A stretch of DNA of 41,456 nucleotides from JBBRNH01 sp038230415. GTDB lineage: Bacteria > Bacteroidota > Bacteroidia > Cytophagales > Spirosomataceae. Every line of letters starts with the position of its first letter. The stretch's first letter is position 1. Made by a program: the position numbers and the translations under genes. Below the pieces are notes generated by a model. That model was not told where the DNA came from. It ran no database searches and was given only the letters and a program-made list of their open reading frames with translations. Shown piece by piece: positions 32,562-40,958 of this stretch. The stretch is taken from contig JBBRNH010000041.1 of assembly GCA_038230415.1 (NCBI GenBank), positions 1 to 41,456 of the forward strand, read 5' to 3'.

Positions 32562-33959
32562 ATGCAACTACATCCACGCTTCACTCTGCTGCTATCGTTC
32601 CTGCTTTTTGGGACAGTCGCTCAGGCCCAATTGGGTATGGGCGGGCAGCCGCACCCCTCAGCCGCCCTCGATGTGAAGGCCACCAACAAAGCCTTTTACC
32701 CGCCCCGGCTGACGACTGCCCAACGCAATGCCGTTGTGGACCCACAAGCGGGTGCCTTGATTTATGACACCGACAAAGGCACCATGTATATGCACGATGG
32801 CAATTCATGGCTGGCCCTGAGTTTTGCCGATGCCGGTACAACCCCGCTCATTTCCCGCCGGGCCAGTGATAGTAGACCAGATGCTACGTTTGGCACCAGC
32901 GTGGCTATTTCGGGCGATTACGCCATTGTAGCGGGCGGGGGTAATGCCTACATTTTTTTTCGGTCCAGCACTACCTGGCTCGAGCAGGCCAAACTGACAC
33001 CCACAGCCTCTGCTTCATCCGCTTCGTTTGGAACCAATAGTGTTGGCATCGCCGGCGACTATGCCATCGTGGGTGCGCCGACCGAAAATTCATTTCGGGG
33101 TGCTGTCTATATCTTCAGGCGTTCGGGAGCCACCTGGACGCAACAGGCCCGCTTGACGGCTACAGATGCTGCTAACTATGATTACTTCGGAAAAAGTGTG
33201 GCCATTTCTGGAGCGTATGCCATTGTGGGTGCGCCGTCCAAAAATAGCTTTCAGGGTGCAGCTTATATTTTTTCCGGCTCCGGTAGCAGTTGGTCGCAGC
33301 AAACGCAGCTAACCCCTGCGGACGGACCCATCCGAAATCAATTTGGGCATAGTGTGGGCATTGCCGAATTGTATGGTCAGATTTCTTACCTCGGTACACG
33401 GGCTATCGTGGGTGAATCGTTTGACTTCGACGTAAACAATACCACAACCATTTCTGCTTACATATTTAACCGTAACACATTTGATTCCTTCTGGACACAA
33501 CAGGCCAAACTAACACCTTCTGTAGCGTTTGATTACACTTCGCTCAGCGTAGCTATTTCCGACAAGTACGCAGTGTTAGGCCGACCCGGAACATCAATCG
33601 GGGGGCAGAGCCAGGGGGCAGTTTATATCTACGCTCGTCCGGCTACCACATGGACGCAGCAAATCGCTCTGAATCCGCCGTATGGCGTTAACAGCGACAA
33701 TTTTGGCAGTAGTGTATCCGCTTCCGGTGACTACGTTCTGGTGGGAACACCTGGTCGCAACTCAAGTCAGGGAACAACCTTCCTGTATAAAAATACGCTC
33801 GGTGTCTGGGCGCAGAGCAAGCAGATGACCGACACCTATTCGCCAGGTTTCCCCTATACAGGTCGGTCGGTGGGGTTATCGAATGGTCTGTTTATAATCG
33901 GTGAACCGGGCTACCAAAACTACACGGGCAAAGTCCTCTTCGGTACGGTCGATAATTAA
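32562..33959 (+). CDS. FG-GAP beta-propeller surface protein, paralog 1 of 5
   Basis: 465 residues from ATG 32562 (MQLHPRFTLLLSFLLFG). Signal peptide ends AQAQ. Residues about 27-95 form the N-terminal domain shared by four of the five paralogs (LGMGGQPHPSAALDVKATN, FYPPRLTTAQRNAVV, YDTDKGTMYMHDG). Seven blades follow, each built as FG.SVAISGDYAIVGA...GAAYIF...TWTQQ.LT, matching FG-GAP_2-type repeats, ending in the shared GKVLFGTVD. Blade 4 carries a long insertion (LYGQISYLGTRAIVGESFDF), and its blades are the most divergent of the set. Secreted or surface exposed; no T9SS tail is seen. Ligand unknown. Confidence 0.85.
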   Translation: MQLHPRFTLLLSFLLFGTVAQAQLGMGGQPHPSAALDVKATNKAFYPPRLTTAQRNAVVDPQAGALIYDTDKGTMYMHDGNSWLALSFADAGTTPLISRRASDSRPDATFGTSVAISGDYAIVAGGGNAYIFFRSSTTWLEQAKLTPTASASSASFGTNSVGIAGDYAIVGAPTENSFRGAVYIFRRSGATWTQQARLTATDAANYDYFGKSVAISGAYAIVGAPSKNSFQGAAYIFSGSGSSWSQQTQLTPADGPIRNQFGHSVGIAELYGQISYLGTRAIVGESFDFDVNNTTTISAYIFNRNTFDSFWTQQAKLTPSVAFDYTSLSVAISDKYAVLGRPGTSIGGQSQGAVYIYARPATTWTQQIALNPPYGVNSDNFGSSVSASGDYVLVGTPGRNSSQGTTFLYKNTLGVWAQSKQMTDTYSPGFPYTGRSVGLSNGLFIIGEPGYQNYTGKVLFGTVDN

Positions 33960-33997
33960 GTTCTTACTTTATTTCCTCACTCCACTTCTGAAATCTT

Positions 33998-35074
33998 ATG
34001 GCCTTCTCTATTCCCCGACTCTTAATGCCGAGCCTGCTTTGGCTCCTGCTAACCAGCACCTCCGCCTGGGCGCAACAGCAGGAACTCACGGCCAGCGACG
34101 GAGCCAACAGCGATTTTTTTGGGTACAGCGTTGCTATCTCAGGCGATTATGCCGTTGCCGGGGCATACCAAAAAATTGTCGGCACCAACGGTCTTCAGGG
34201 GGCGGTTTATGTATTTGTTCGGTCGGGCAGCACCTGGGGTCAGCAACAACGGCTCACGGCTGCTGATGGGGCTGCGGGCGACGGTTTTGGCTTCAGCACC
34301 GGCATCTCTGGCGATTATGTTGTGGCCGGGGCGTATAACAAAACGGTTAGCGCGAATGCCGCTCAGGGCGCGGCCTACGTGTTTCTTCGCACCGGCACCA
34401 CCTGGGCGCAGCAACAACGGCTGATGCCTGCCGATGGTGCGGCAAGTGACGTTTTTGGCGGCAGCGTGGCTATTTCAGGCGACTACGCCATCGTCGGTGC
34501 TGATAATAAAGACATTGGCACCAATGCCCATCAGGGCGCAGCCTATGTATTTCTCCGCACGGGTATTACCTGGGCGCAACAGCAACGGCTCACGGCAATG
34601 GCGGGGCCGTCCTCCGACGCAGCGGCTAATGATCGTTTTGGGGCAAGTGTCGCTATTTCGGGCGATTACGCCCTTGTGGGTGCCAATCTGAAAACCATCA
34701 GCGGTAATTCAGCGCAGGGCCGGGCCTACCTGTTTAATAGAACCGGCACAGCCTGGGCTGTATCAACGAATCCATTTGGGGCACTCGACGGCACCGCCAA
34801 CGACCAATTTGGCAGCAGTGTGTCCCTGTCGGGCGATTATGCCATTGTGGGCGCACCCAATAAAAACATCGGCAGCAACAACGGGCAAGGAGCGGCCTAT
34901 TTGTACTACCGGACAGGCGGCACCAACTGGTCGTTTGTCCGGCGCATCACCGACAATGCGCCCGCCAACACCAGTAACGGCGTAGCGGTTGGTCTTGCCA
35001 ATGGCACATTTATTATTGGTGGACGGGCCTATCAAAATGGCAGAGGCAAAATTGCTTTCGGCACCGTTGACTGA
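33998..35074 (+). CDS. FG-GAP beta-propeller surface protein, paralog 2 (short form, no N-terminal domain)
   Basis: 358 residues. The signal peptide (MAFSIPRLLMPSLLWLLLTS) runs straight into blade sequence: SAWAQQQELTASDGA, which is the same phrase that links blades in the other paralogs (TWAQQQ.LTASDGA). It therefore lacks the N-terminal PHPSA/PPRLTTAQR domain entirely and has about six blades rather than seven. Blades such as DVFGGSVAISGDYAIVGADNK are otherwise canonical, and the ending GKIAFGTVD is conserved. Likely secreted. A six-blade circle or strand exchange with a neighbour would be needed to close the fold. 38 nt after paralog 1 and 19 nt before paralog 3. Confidence 0.87.
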   Translation: MAFSIPRLLMPSLLWLLLTSTSAWAQQQELTASDGANSDFFGYSVAISGDYAVAGAYQKIVGTNGLQGAVYVFVRSGSTWGQQQRLTAADGAAGDGFGFSTGISGDYVVAGAYNKTVSANAAQGAAYVFLRTGTTWAQQQRLMPADGAASDVFGGSVAISGDYAIVGADNKDIGTNAHQGAAYVFLRTGITWAQQQRLTAMAGPSSDAAANDRFGASVAISGDYALVGANLKTISGNSAQGRAYLFNRTGTAWAVSTNPFGALDGTANDQFGSSVSLSGDYAIVGAPNKNIGSNNGQGAAYLYYRTGGTNWSFVRRITDNAPANTSNGVAVGLANGTFIIGGRAYQNGRGKIAFGTVD

Positions 35075-35093
35075 CCAACGCCACCTACGCATC

Positions 35094-36605
35094 ATGAAAA
35101 CCACGCACATCCTTTGCCTGTTGTTACCAATCATCATCAGCTACCCGGCCATTTCTGTTGCCCAGATTGGCATGGGCGGCACCCCGCACCCCTCTGCCGT
35201 GCTGGATATTCAAAGCCCCGCCAACAATAGAGGGATGCTCATGCCCCGCCTGACCACTGCCCAGCGCAAGGCCATTGCCGACCCACCCATTGGCTCCTTG
35301 GTGTTTGATATCGAGAAAGGACGGCTGTTTATGAACGACGGGCAAGACTGGCTCCCGATTTCGGCTACCAGCAACGATGCCCTGCTGCCCACCAACCGAA
35401 CGGCCGGCAACGGGGCCGAGGGAGATTTTTTTGGGAACAGCGTAGCCATCTCCGGTGATTATGCCATTGTGGGCGCGTTTTATAAAAGTGCGCGCAATGC
35501 AACACATCGGGGTGCGGCCTATGTCTTCAGCCGCACGCCCGTTGCCAATATGTCTGTCGGCTGGGCCGAGCAACAAGAACTCGTTGCCAGCGACGCGGCA
35601 GCCGAGGATCAGTTTGGGTACAGCATTGCGCTTTCGGGCGATTATGCCATTGTGGGGGCCTATTTCAAAACCATCAACGGTAATGCCGGGCAGGGAGCCG
35701 CCTATATTTTTGCCCGCAATATCACCACCAACACCTGGACCCAACAGGCCCGGCTTACGGCCAGCGACGGGGCCGCGTCTGACGTGTTTGGTTATAAAGT
35801 AGCCATCGTCGGCGATGTGGCAATGGTCAGTGCGCGGGGTAAAAAAGTGGGTAATAACGCCCAACAGGGCGCGGTTTATGTGTTTACCCGCACTGGCACA
35901 ACCTGGGCGCAACAACAAAAACTCGTTGCCAGCGACGGAGCCGCCAATGACTCATTCGGCAGTAGTCTCGATATTTCGGGCAATTATGCCATCATCGGGG
36001 CCTACGGAAAAGACATCGTCGTACTTGAAAATGGCTTGCTGACCACCCATACAGACCAGGGAGCCGCTTATATATTCAAACAAACCGGTACGCCCGCAAC
36101 CTGGTCACAGCAGCAGCGAATCTCAGCCAGTGACGGGGCTGCCCAAAATTATTTCGGTGTAAGTGCTTCTATAGCCGGCAATTACGCTGTTGTTGGCGTT
36201 CTCAGTAAAAACACAGGTTTCGGTACGAAAGGCGCGGCATATGTGTTTAAACAAGGCGTGGATTCAAGCCAGCCAACGAGTTGGGGCGAGCAAACAGTGC
36301 TGTCAAGCTATTACGCTAACGCCAATGATTATTTCGGGATCAGCGTGTCTTTTTCGGGCGATTATATCCTGGTCGGCTCGTCGCAACTGACCGTAAACGG
36401 CAATGCAAATCAGGGCGGGGCTTACCTCTACAAGCGAGACCCCGGCAACGAAGGTGCCTGGCCGTTAGACCGGCTCATCACCGATCTGTCACCAGCCGGT
36501 ACGGGTAATGGCGGGGCCGTGAATATCAATAACGGCACCTACATCATTGGGGGCATCGGCTTTCAAAACGCAAAAGGTAAAGTCGCATTCGGCACCGTTG
36601 ATTAA
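35094..36605 (+). CDS. FG-GAP beta-propeller surface protein, paralog 3 (longest)
   Basis: 503 residues from ATG 35094 (MKTTHILCLLLPIIIS); an open frame upstream overlaps paralog 2 and was rejected. Signal peptide, then the N-terminal domain (IGMGGTPHPSAVLDIQSPAN, LMPRLTTAQRKAI, MNDGQDWLPIS), then seven blades. Blades 1, 4 and 5 carry longer inter-strand loops (for example VVLENGLLTTHTDQG), while strands stay conserved, as expected if loops form a binding face. Ends GKVAFGTVD. Part of the five-gene tandem; short gaps suggest one transcript. Confidence 0.88.
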   Translation: MKTTHILCLLLPIIISYPAISVAQIGMGGTPHPSAVLDIQSPANNRGMLMPRLTTAQRKAIADPPIGSLVFDIEKGRLFMNDGQDWLPISATSNDALLPTNRTAGNGAEGDFFGNSVAISGDYAIVGAFYKSARNATHRGAAYVFSRTPVANMSVGWAEQQELVASDAAAEDQFGYSIALSGDYAIVGAYFKTINGNAGQGAAYIFARNITTNTWTQQARLTASDGAASDVFGYKVAIVGDVAMVSARGKKVGNNAQQGAVYVFTRTGTTWAQQQKLVASDGAANDSFGSSLDISGNYAIIGAYGKDIVVLENGLLTTHTDQGAAYIFKQTGTPATWSQQQRISASDGAAQNYFGVSASIAGNYAVVGVLSKNTGFGTKGAAYVFKQGVDSSQPTSWGEQTVLSSYYANANDYFGISVSFSGDYILVGSSQLTVNGNANQGGAYLYKRDPGNEGAWPLDRLITDLSPAGTGNGGAVNINNGTYIIGGIGFQNAKGKVAFGTVD

Positions 36606-36630
36606 CTGCTAAACCCCTGACACACACACC

Positions 36631-38076
36631 ATGAAACGACATCACGTTCTCTGCCTCTTGTTACTTTTGGGATTGAGTAACGGCGTTACCCGCGCCCAGA
36701 TTGGCTTCAATGGTATCCCGCATCCATCTGCCGTGCTTGACCTGAAAAGCCCTGCCAACGACAAGGTTTTTTTGCCACCCCGCCTGACATCGGCCCAGCG
36801 CAAGGCCATTGTTGGCCCGCCCGTTGGGTCATTTGTGTTCGATACCGACAAAAACACGGTGTTTCTCTCCGACGGGCAAAACTGGTTGCCACTGATTCCC
36901 GACGATCCTAACCAGCTTTTCGGGGTTTCGCACACGGCCAGCAACGGGGCCGAGGCCGATTATTTCGGCGGCAGCGTCTCGATATCAGGTGATTATGCCA
37001 TTGTCGGTGCCAAAATTAAAGATGGTTATCAGGGGACAGCTTATATTTTTGCCCGGAGCAACGGGGTCTGGACAGAAGTGCAACAACTGACCGCCAGCGA
37101 TGCCAGACAGTTTGATGTTTTTGGTAGCAGCGTGGCTATATCGGGTGATTATGCTATTGTTGGGGCCGACGAGAAAACGGTTAATGGTGTTCTGGAGGCC
37201 GGAGCCGCCTACATTTTTGCTCGCAACGGCGCGACGGGTGTCTGGGCGCAACAGCAAAAACTGACCCCCGTCACTAATTACTCGGCGGTCGGTTTTGGTT
37301 ATAGCGTCGCGCTTTCGGGCGATTACGCCATCATCGGGGCGCGTAATACAGCTATTAATGCGGCTGGCTACGGGCAAGGAACGGCCTATATTTTTGTCCG
37401 CAACGGCACCGTCTGGAACCAACAACAGGAACTCACGGCCAGCAATGGGACAACGGATGATTATTTCGGAACCAGCGTCTCGATTTCGGGCGACTATGCC
37501 CTTGTGGGGGCTTCGGGCAAAAAAGTGGGCAACAACGCCAACCAGGGGGCGGCCTATCTTTTTGCCCGCAACGGCACCGTCTGGAGCAGACAGGAACTCA
37601 CGGCCAGCGATGGACAGGTGCACGACATTTTTGGTATAAGTGTGGCTATTTCGGGCAATTACGCCGTTGTGGGGGCTCTTTATGCTAAAATCGGCATAAA
37701 CAGTAATCAGGGCGCGGCCTACGTGTTTGCCCGCAACGGCAATACCAGCACCCCGCCAGCCTGGAGCCAACAACAAAAACTAACTAATTCTGACGGTGCT
37801 GCCGATGATTATTTTGGGAACAGTGTCGCTATGTCGGGCGATAATCTGTTGGTTGGTGTACGCCACAAACACCTTACCGACAAACCCAATCAAGGGGCAG
37901 CCTATCTCTACTCGCTGACCGGAACGCAGTGGAATCAACGCCGGCGCACAACCCTCACCGACCCGGCTTATACCGAAAACGGAACGTCGGTGGGTATTTC
38001 CGGTACTTCTTTCCTGATTGGCGGGCCGGGTTTTCTGCGCGAACAGGGCAAAGTCAGTTTTGGCCTGATCGAATAA
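36631..38076 (+). CDS. FG-GAP beta-propeller surface protein, paralog 4
   Basis: 481 residues, signal peptide MKRHHVLCLLLLLGLSNGV. N-terminal domain with PHPSAVLDLKSPAND, PPRLTSAQRKAIV and FLSDGQNWLPL, then seven blades such as DVFGSSVAISGDYAIVGADEK. The ending GKVSFGLIE differs slightly from the GTVD ending of the others. Gap to paralog 3 is 25 nt. Neighbouring blades are near-repeats at DNA level (variants of GGCGATTATGCCATTGT), giving scope for recombination among paralogs. Confidence 0.88.
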   Translation: MKRHHVLCLLLLLGLSNGVTRAQIGFNGIPHPSAVLDLKSPANDKVFLPPRLTSAQRKAIVGPPVGSFVFDTDKNTVFLSDGQNWLPLIPDDPNQLFGVSHTASNGAEADYFGGSVSISGDYAIVGAKIKDGYQGTAYIFARSNGVWTEVQQLTASDARQFDVFGSSVAISGDYAIVGADEKTVNGVLEAGAAYIFARNGATGVWAQQQKLTPVTNYSAVGFGYSVALSGDYAIIGARNTAINAAGYGQGTAYIFVRNGTVWNQQQELTASNGTTDDYFGTSVSISGDYALVGASGKKVGNNANQGAAYLFARNGTVWSRQELTASDGQVHDIFGISVAISGNYAVVGALYAKIGINSNQGAAYVFARNGNTSTPPAWSQQQKLTNSDGAADDYFGNSVAMSGDNLLVGVRHKHLTDKPNQGAAYLYSLTGTQWNQRRRTTLTDPAYTENGTSVGISGTSFLIGGPGFLREQGKVSFGLIE

Positions 38077-38111
38077 ATCCCTGTCTCTGCATCACCCAAA
38101 ACCAATAGTTT

Positions 38112-39563
38112 ATGAAGCCTTTTATCGCGCTCGGTTTGTTGTTTTTTGGGCTGTTGGCCCTTGCCCCGCTGAGTTTTGGGCAGATTGGCATAGGCGGGCC
38201 ACCCCACCCGGCTGCCGTGCTTGACCTGAAAAGCCCCAACAACAACAAGGTGCTGTTACCGCCCCGCCTGACCACCACCCAACGCAATGCCATTGCAAGC
38301 CCGGCAGTGGGCTTGATGGTGTTTGATGTGGACAAAAATACGGTCTATCTCTACGACGGCCAGAACTGGTTGCCGCTCTCGGCCAGCACCGATCCGGGCC
38401 TTATACCGCCCATCAACCGCACCGCCAGCGATGGAGCCGAGTATGACCAGTTTGGCCTGAACGTGGGCATTTCGGGCGATTATGCCATTACCGGAGCAAC
38501 CACCAAAACCATTGGTAATAATGCCATTCAGGGCGGGGCTTATATTTTCAATCGGCCCACCAACAGTTCATTCACGGAACAACAACGGCTCATCGCCACC
38601 GACGGGGCCGCGAATGACAAATTTGGATACAGCGTTGCTATTTCGGGTGATTACGCTATTGTCGGTGCACCTGTTAAGACAGTTAATACTGCCGAAAAGC
38701 AGGGAGCCGCCTACCTGTTTGTCCGCACAGGTACAACTTGGACACAGCAACAGCGCATCACCGCCCTCGACGGGGCCGCCCAGGATCAATTTGGGTACAG
38801 CGTTGCCATATCCGGCGACTATGCCGTTGTCGGCACACCCTATAAAACCGTCAATAACAAGTATGCACAGGGTGCGGCCTACGTGTTCGTTCGGAACAGT
38901 GGTAGTAATATCTGGGTGCTGCAACAAAAACTTACGGTCAATGATGGGGCCGAGCAGGATAACTTTGGTTTCAGCGTAGGTATCTCAGGAGACTACATCC
39001 TTGTAGGGAGTGTCCGTAAAACGATCAACACCAATTATACACAGGGTGCGGCATACGTTTTTGTTCGGTCTGGCAATGGCTGGACGCAACAGCAAAGACT
39101 AACCGCCGGTGATGGCGCGGCAGGTGATTATTTTGGTAGCAGCGTGGCAATTTCGGGGGCGTATGTCTTAGTGGGGGCCTGGTATAAAACCATTAATGGC
39201 AAGGGTTCGCAGGGCGCGGCTTATACGTTTGCCCGCAATGGCACTGCCTGGACCCAGCAATCTCAACTGACGGCCAGCGATGGCAACGCATTCGATTATT
39301 TTGGCGGCAGCGTGTCTATCGCCGGTGATTATGCCATTGTGGGGGCAGGCTCGCATACCGACGGAAGCAACGCTTCACAGGGGGCGGCTTACCTCTACAC
39401 CCGAATGGGTGCAACGTGGAGTCAACTTCGGCGCGTCACCAGCAATGACCCCGCCTATACACAAGCCGGGTATGGCGTGGGCCTTGCCAATGGCAGCTAT
39501 ATTATTGGCGGGCCGGGCTATCAAAATTTCAAAGGTAAAGTAGCTTTCGGCACCGTTGATTGA
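38112..39563 (+). CDS. FG-GAP beta-propeller surface protein, paralog 5
   Basis: 483 residues. Signal peptide MKPFIALGLLFFGLLALAPL..FGQ, N-terminal domain (IGIGGPPHPAAVLDLKSPNN, PPRLTTTQRNAIA, YLYDGQNWLPL), then the most regular blades of the set: six full copies of about 60 residues (DQFGYSVAISGDYAVVGTPY, with GAAYVFVR and QQQRLTA) plus a closing blade ending GKVAFGTVD, so seven in total. The regularity makes it a good structural reference for the others. Last propeller in the array, 36 nt after paralog 4. Confidence 0.9.
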   Translation: MKPFIALGLLFFGLLALAPLSFGQIGIGGPPHPAAVLDLKSPNNNKVLLPPRLTTTQRNAIASPAVGLMVFDVDKNTVYLYDGQNWLPLSASTDPGLIPPINRTASDGAEYDQFGLNVGISGDYAITGATTKTIGNNAIQGGAYIFNRPTNSSFTEQQRLIATDGAANDKFGYSVAISGDYAIVGAPVKTVNTAEKQGAAYLFVRTGTTWTQQQRITALDGAAQDQFGYSVAISGDYAVVGTPYKTVNNKYAQGAAYVFVRNSGSNIWVLQQKLTVNDGAEQDNFGFSVGISGDYILVGSVRKTINTNYTQGAAYVFVRSGNGWTQQQRLTAGDGAAGDYFGSSVAISGAYVLVGAWYKTINGKGSQGAAYTFARNGTAWTQQSQLTASDGNAFDYFGGSVSIAGDYAIVGAGSHTDGSNASQGAAYLYTRMGATWSQLRRVTSNDPAYTQAGYGVGLANGSYIIGGPGYQNFKGKVAFGTVD

Positions 39564-39673
39564 CTAACCGTTAAAAAGAAATCCTGATTTTTTGTTAGCC
39601 CCAATCAACTTGTTTCGACTAACAAGTAACGAATAACTATGCTTTCCACAAACCAATCAAACGAGACTACACC

Positions 39674-40333
39674 ATGTTTCTGCACACCAAAATTCTGTTC
39701 GTTTTGCTTTGGCTGACGCTGAACCCCGCCTATGCCCAACCGCACCTCCGCTGGCACGAGGGCGATGTTACCCTCAGCACCGGCCTGACGCTGCACGCCG
39801 GGATGTGCTACCAACCGCAAACGAACGCGATTATTGTTCAGACGGGTGATACGTGGCGAACCTATACTGCCGACCAGTTGCAGGGTTTTCGGTACACCGA
39901 CGTTGCTTTGAGCTATTCGCACCAGTTCAGGGTGTATGAAACCACAGGCCCGGATGGGCAGACAGTGCCGCTGATTTTTGAGATACTCGTACCGGGTCAG
40001 TCACTGGCGTTGCTCCGATTGCCGGGCCAACACCGGGCTAACTGGCTGGCCCAACACGGGCTGCTCCGTTGCCAGAGAGCAGGTTGGCAAACGCCTGACT
40101 ATTGGTTTGTCTGGCTTGAAGGGCATTTTGCGGCCCCCGATGCTTTTGTAGAAACCGGGTTAGACAACCTCGTGGCGGCTGCGCCCGAATCGGTGCAACG
40201 CTGGAGTGCCAACACCGCCCGCCCCAATAATCCGAAGGCGTTGTCGCTCTGGCTAAGTCGCTATAATGGCCGGTTGGTGCAGGCGCAAAATTCTGACAGG
40301 CCCACAATTACGTTTTGGTCGGTTAGTCATTAA
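39674..40333 (+). CDS. Secreted protein of unknown function
   Basis: 219 residues with a Sec signal peptide (MFLHTKILFVLLWLTLNPAYAQ). The mature part is not propeller-like and matches no family I recognise. It opens with HLRWHEGDVTLSTGLTLHAG, has TWRTYTADQLQGFRYTD, and ends RPTITFWSVSH. It follows the propeller array on the same strand after a 110-nt gap containing the small inverted repeat CTTGTT/AACAAG, so it may be the array's last gene or separately transcribed. Confidence 0.8.
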   Translation: MFLHTKILFVLLWLTLNPAYAQPHLRWHEGDVTLSTGLTLHAGMCYQPQTNAIIVQTGDTWRTYTADQLQGFRYTDVALSYSHQFRVYETTGPDGQTVPLIFEILVPGQSLALLRLPGQHRANWLAQHGLLRCQRAGWQTPDYWFVWLEGHFAAPDAFVETGLDNLVAAAPESVQRWSANTARPNNPKALSLWLSRYNGRLVQAQNSDRPTITFWSVSH

Positions 40334-40350
40334 AGGCCGAATTGTCTTGC

Positions 40351-40869
40351 CTAATCGCCCAATAGCAAGGCCCGCAGTTCGGTGGCTTCTTGCGGTTTCA
40401 TGCGCCCGGCCAGCACTAACCGCAACTGCCGTCGGCGCAGGGCCGAGTCATACCGGGCGCGTTCGTCGTCGGTTTCGGGAATAACGGACGGCACCTCAAT
40501 CGGTCGGCGGTTTTGGTCAACGGCCACAAACGTCAGATACGCACTGTTGGTACTCACCCGCTTTCCTGCCGGAATGTCTTCGGCCCAGACCTCGATATAG
40601 ACTTCCATTGACGACGTGAAGGCCCGCGTCACCTGCGATTTCAGCGTGATGATGTTTCCCAGGCCGATGGCTTCGGCAAACGACACATTATCAACCGAGG
40701 CCGTAACAACGGTACTACCCGCGTGTTTCTGGGCGGCAACGGCCCCGGCAATATCCATCAGATACAGCAATCGGCCCCCCATCAGGTTGCCGAGTGTGTT
40801 GGTGTCGTTGGGCAGTACCATCTCCGTCATGATGGTGGCCGAGTGGCTGGCAGGTTTGGGAATAAGCAC
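40351..40869 (-). CDS. Acyl-CoA thioesterase (hotdog fold, YciA/BACH type)
   Basis: 172 residues, GTG start; no in-frame ATG exists upstream and the family's N-terminus (PASHSATIMTEMVLP) supports this start. Hotdog signature LPNDTNTLGNLMGGRLLYLMDIAGAVAAQKHAG, whose Asn/Asp residues form the active site and CoA channel, then VTASVDNVSFAEAIGLGNII and MEVYIEVWAED. It hydrolyses acyl-CoA to free acid and CoA in the cytosol; chain-length preference unknown. The 3' end has a scrap copy at 29674-29750. Downstream of the DUF2807 gene, separated by a long inverted repeat. Confidence 0.93.
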   Translation of the reverse strand: MLIPKPASHSATIMTEMVLPNDTNTLGNLMGGRLLYLMDIAGAVAAQKHAGSTVVTASVDNVSFAEAIGLGNIITLKSQVTRAFTSSMEVYIEVWAEDIPAGKRVSTNSAYLTFVAVDQNRRPIEVPSVIPETDDERARYDSALRRRQLRLVLAGRMKPQEATELRALLLGD

Positions 40870-40876
40870 GAAAAAT

Positions 40877-40953
40877 CGTTTAACGTTTGAGGTTTAACAT
40901 TTAAACGTTGCAAAGAAAACAAGCCTTGAACGTTAAACCTCAAACGTTAAACG
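40877..40953. repeat. Inverted repeat with perfect 22-bp arms
   Basis: Arms 40877-40898 and 40932-40953 are exact complements (CGTTTAACGTTTGAGGTTTA...), 33-nt spacer. The motif TTTAACGTTT recurs inside both arms. It fills the gap between the DUF2807 stop (40959) and the thioesterase start (40869). Likely a dispersed palindromic repeat. Confidence 0.85.
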
Positions 40954-40958
40954 TTATT

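Noticed and set aside
35124..37776. Minus-strand frames of about 263 codons opposite propeller paralogs 3 and 4
   Set aside because: Repeat-driven shadows of the blade DNA.
34000..39560. Regularly spaced near-identical DNA segments resembling a CRISPR or tandem-repeat array
   Set aside because: The period (about 180 nt) and sequence are blade-coding repeats in frame; no short palindromic repeats with unique spacers.
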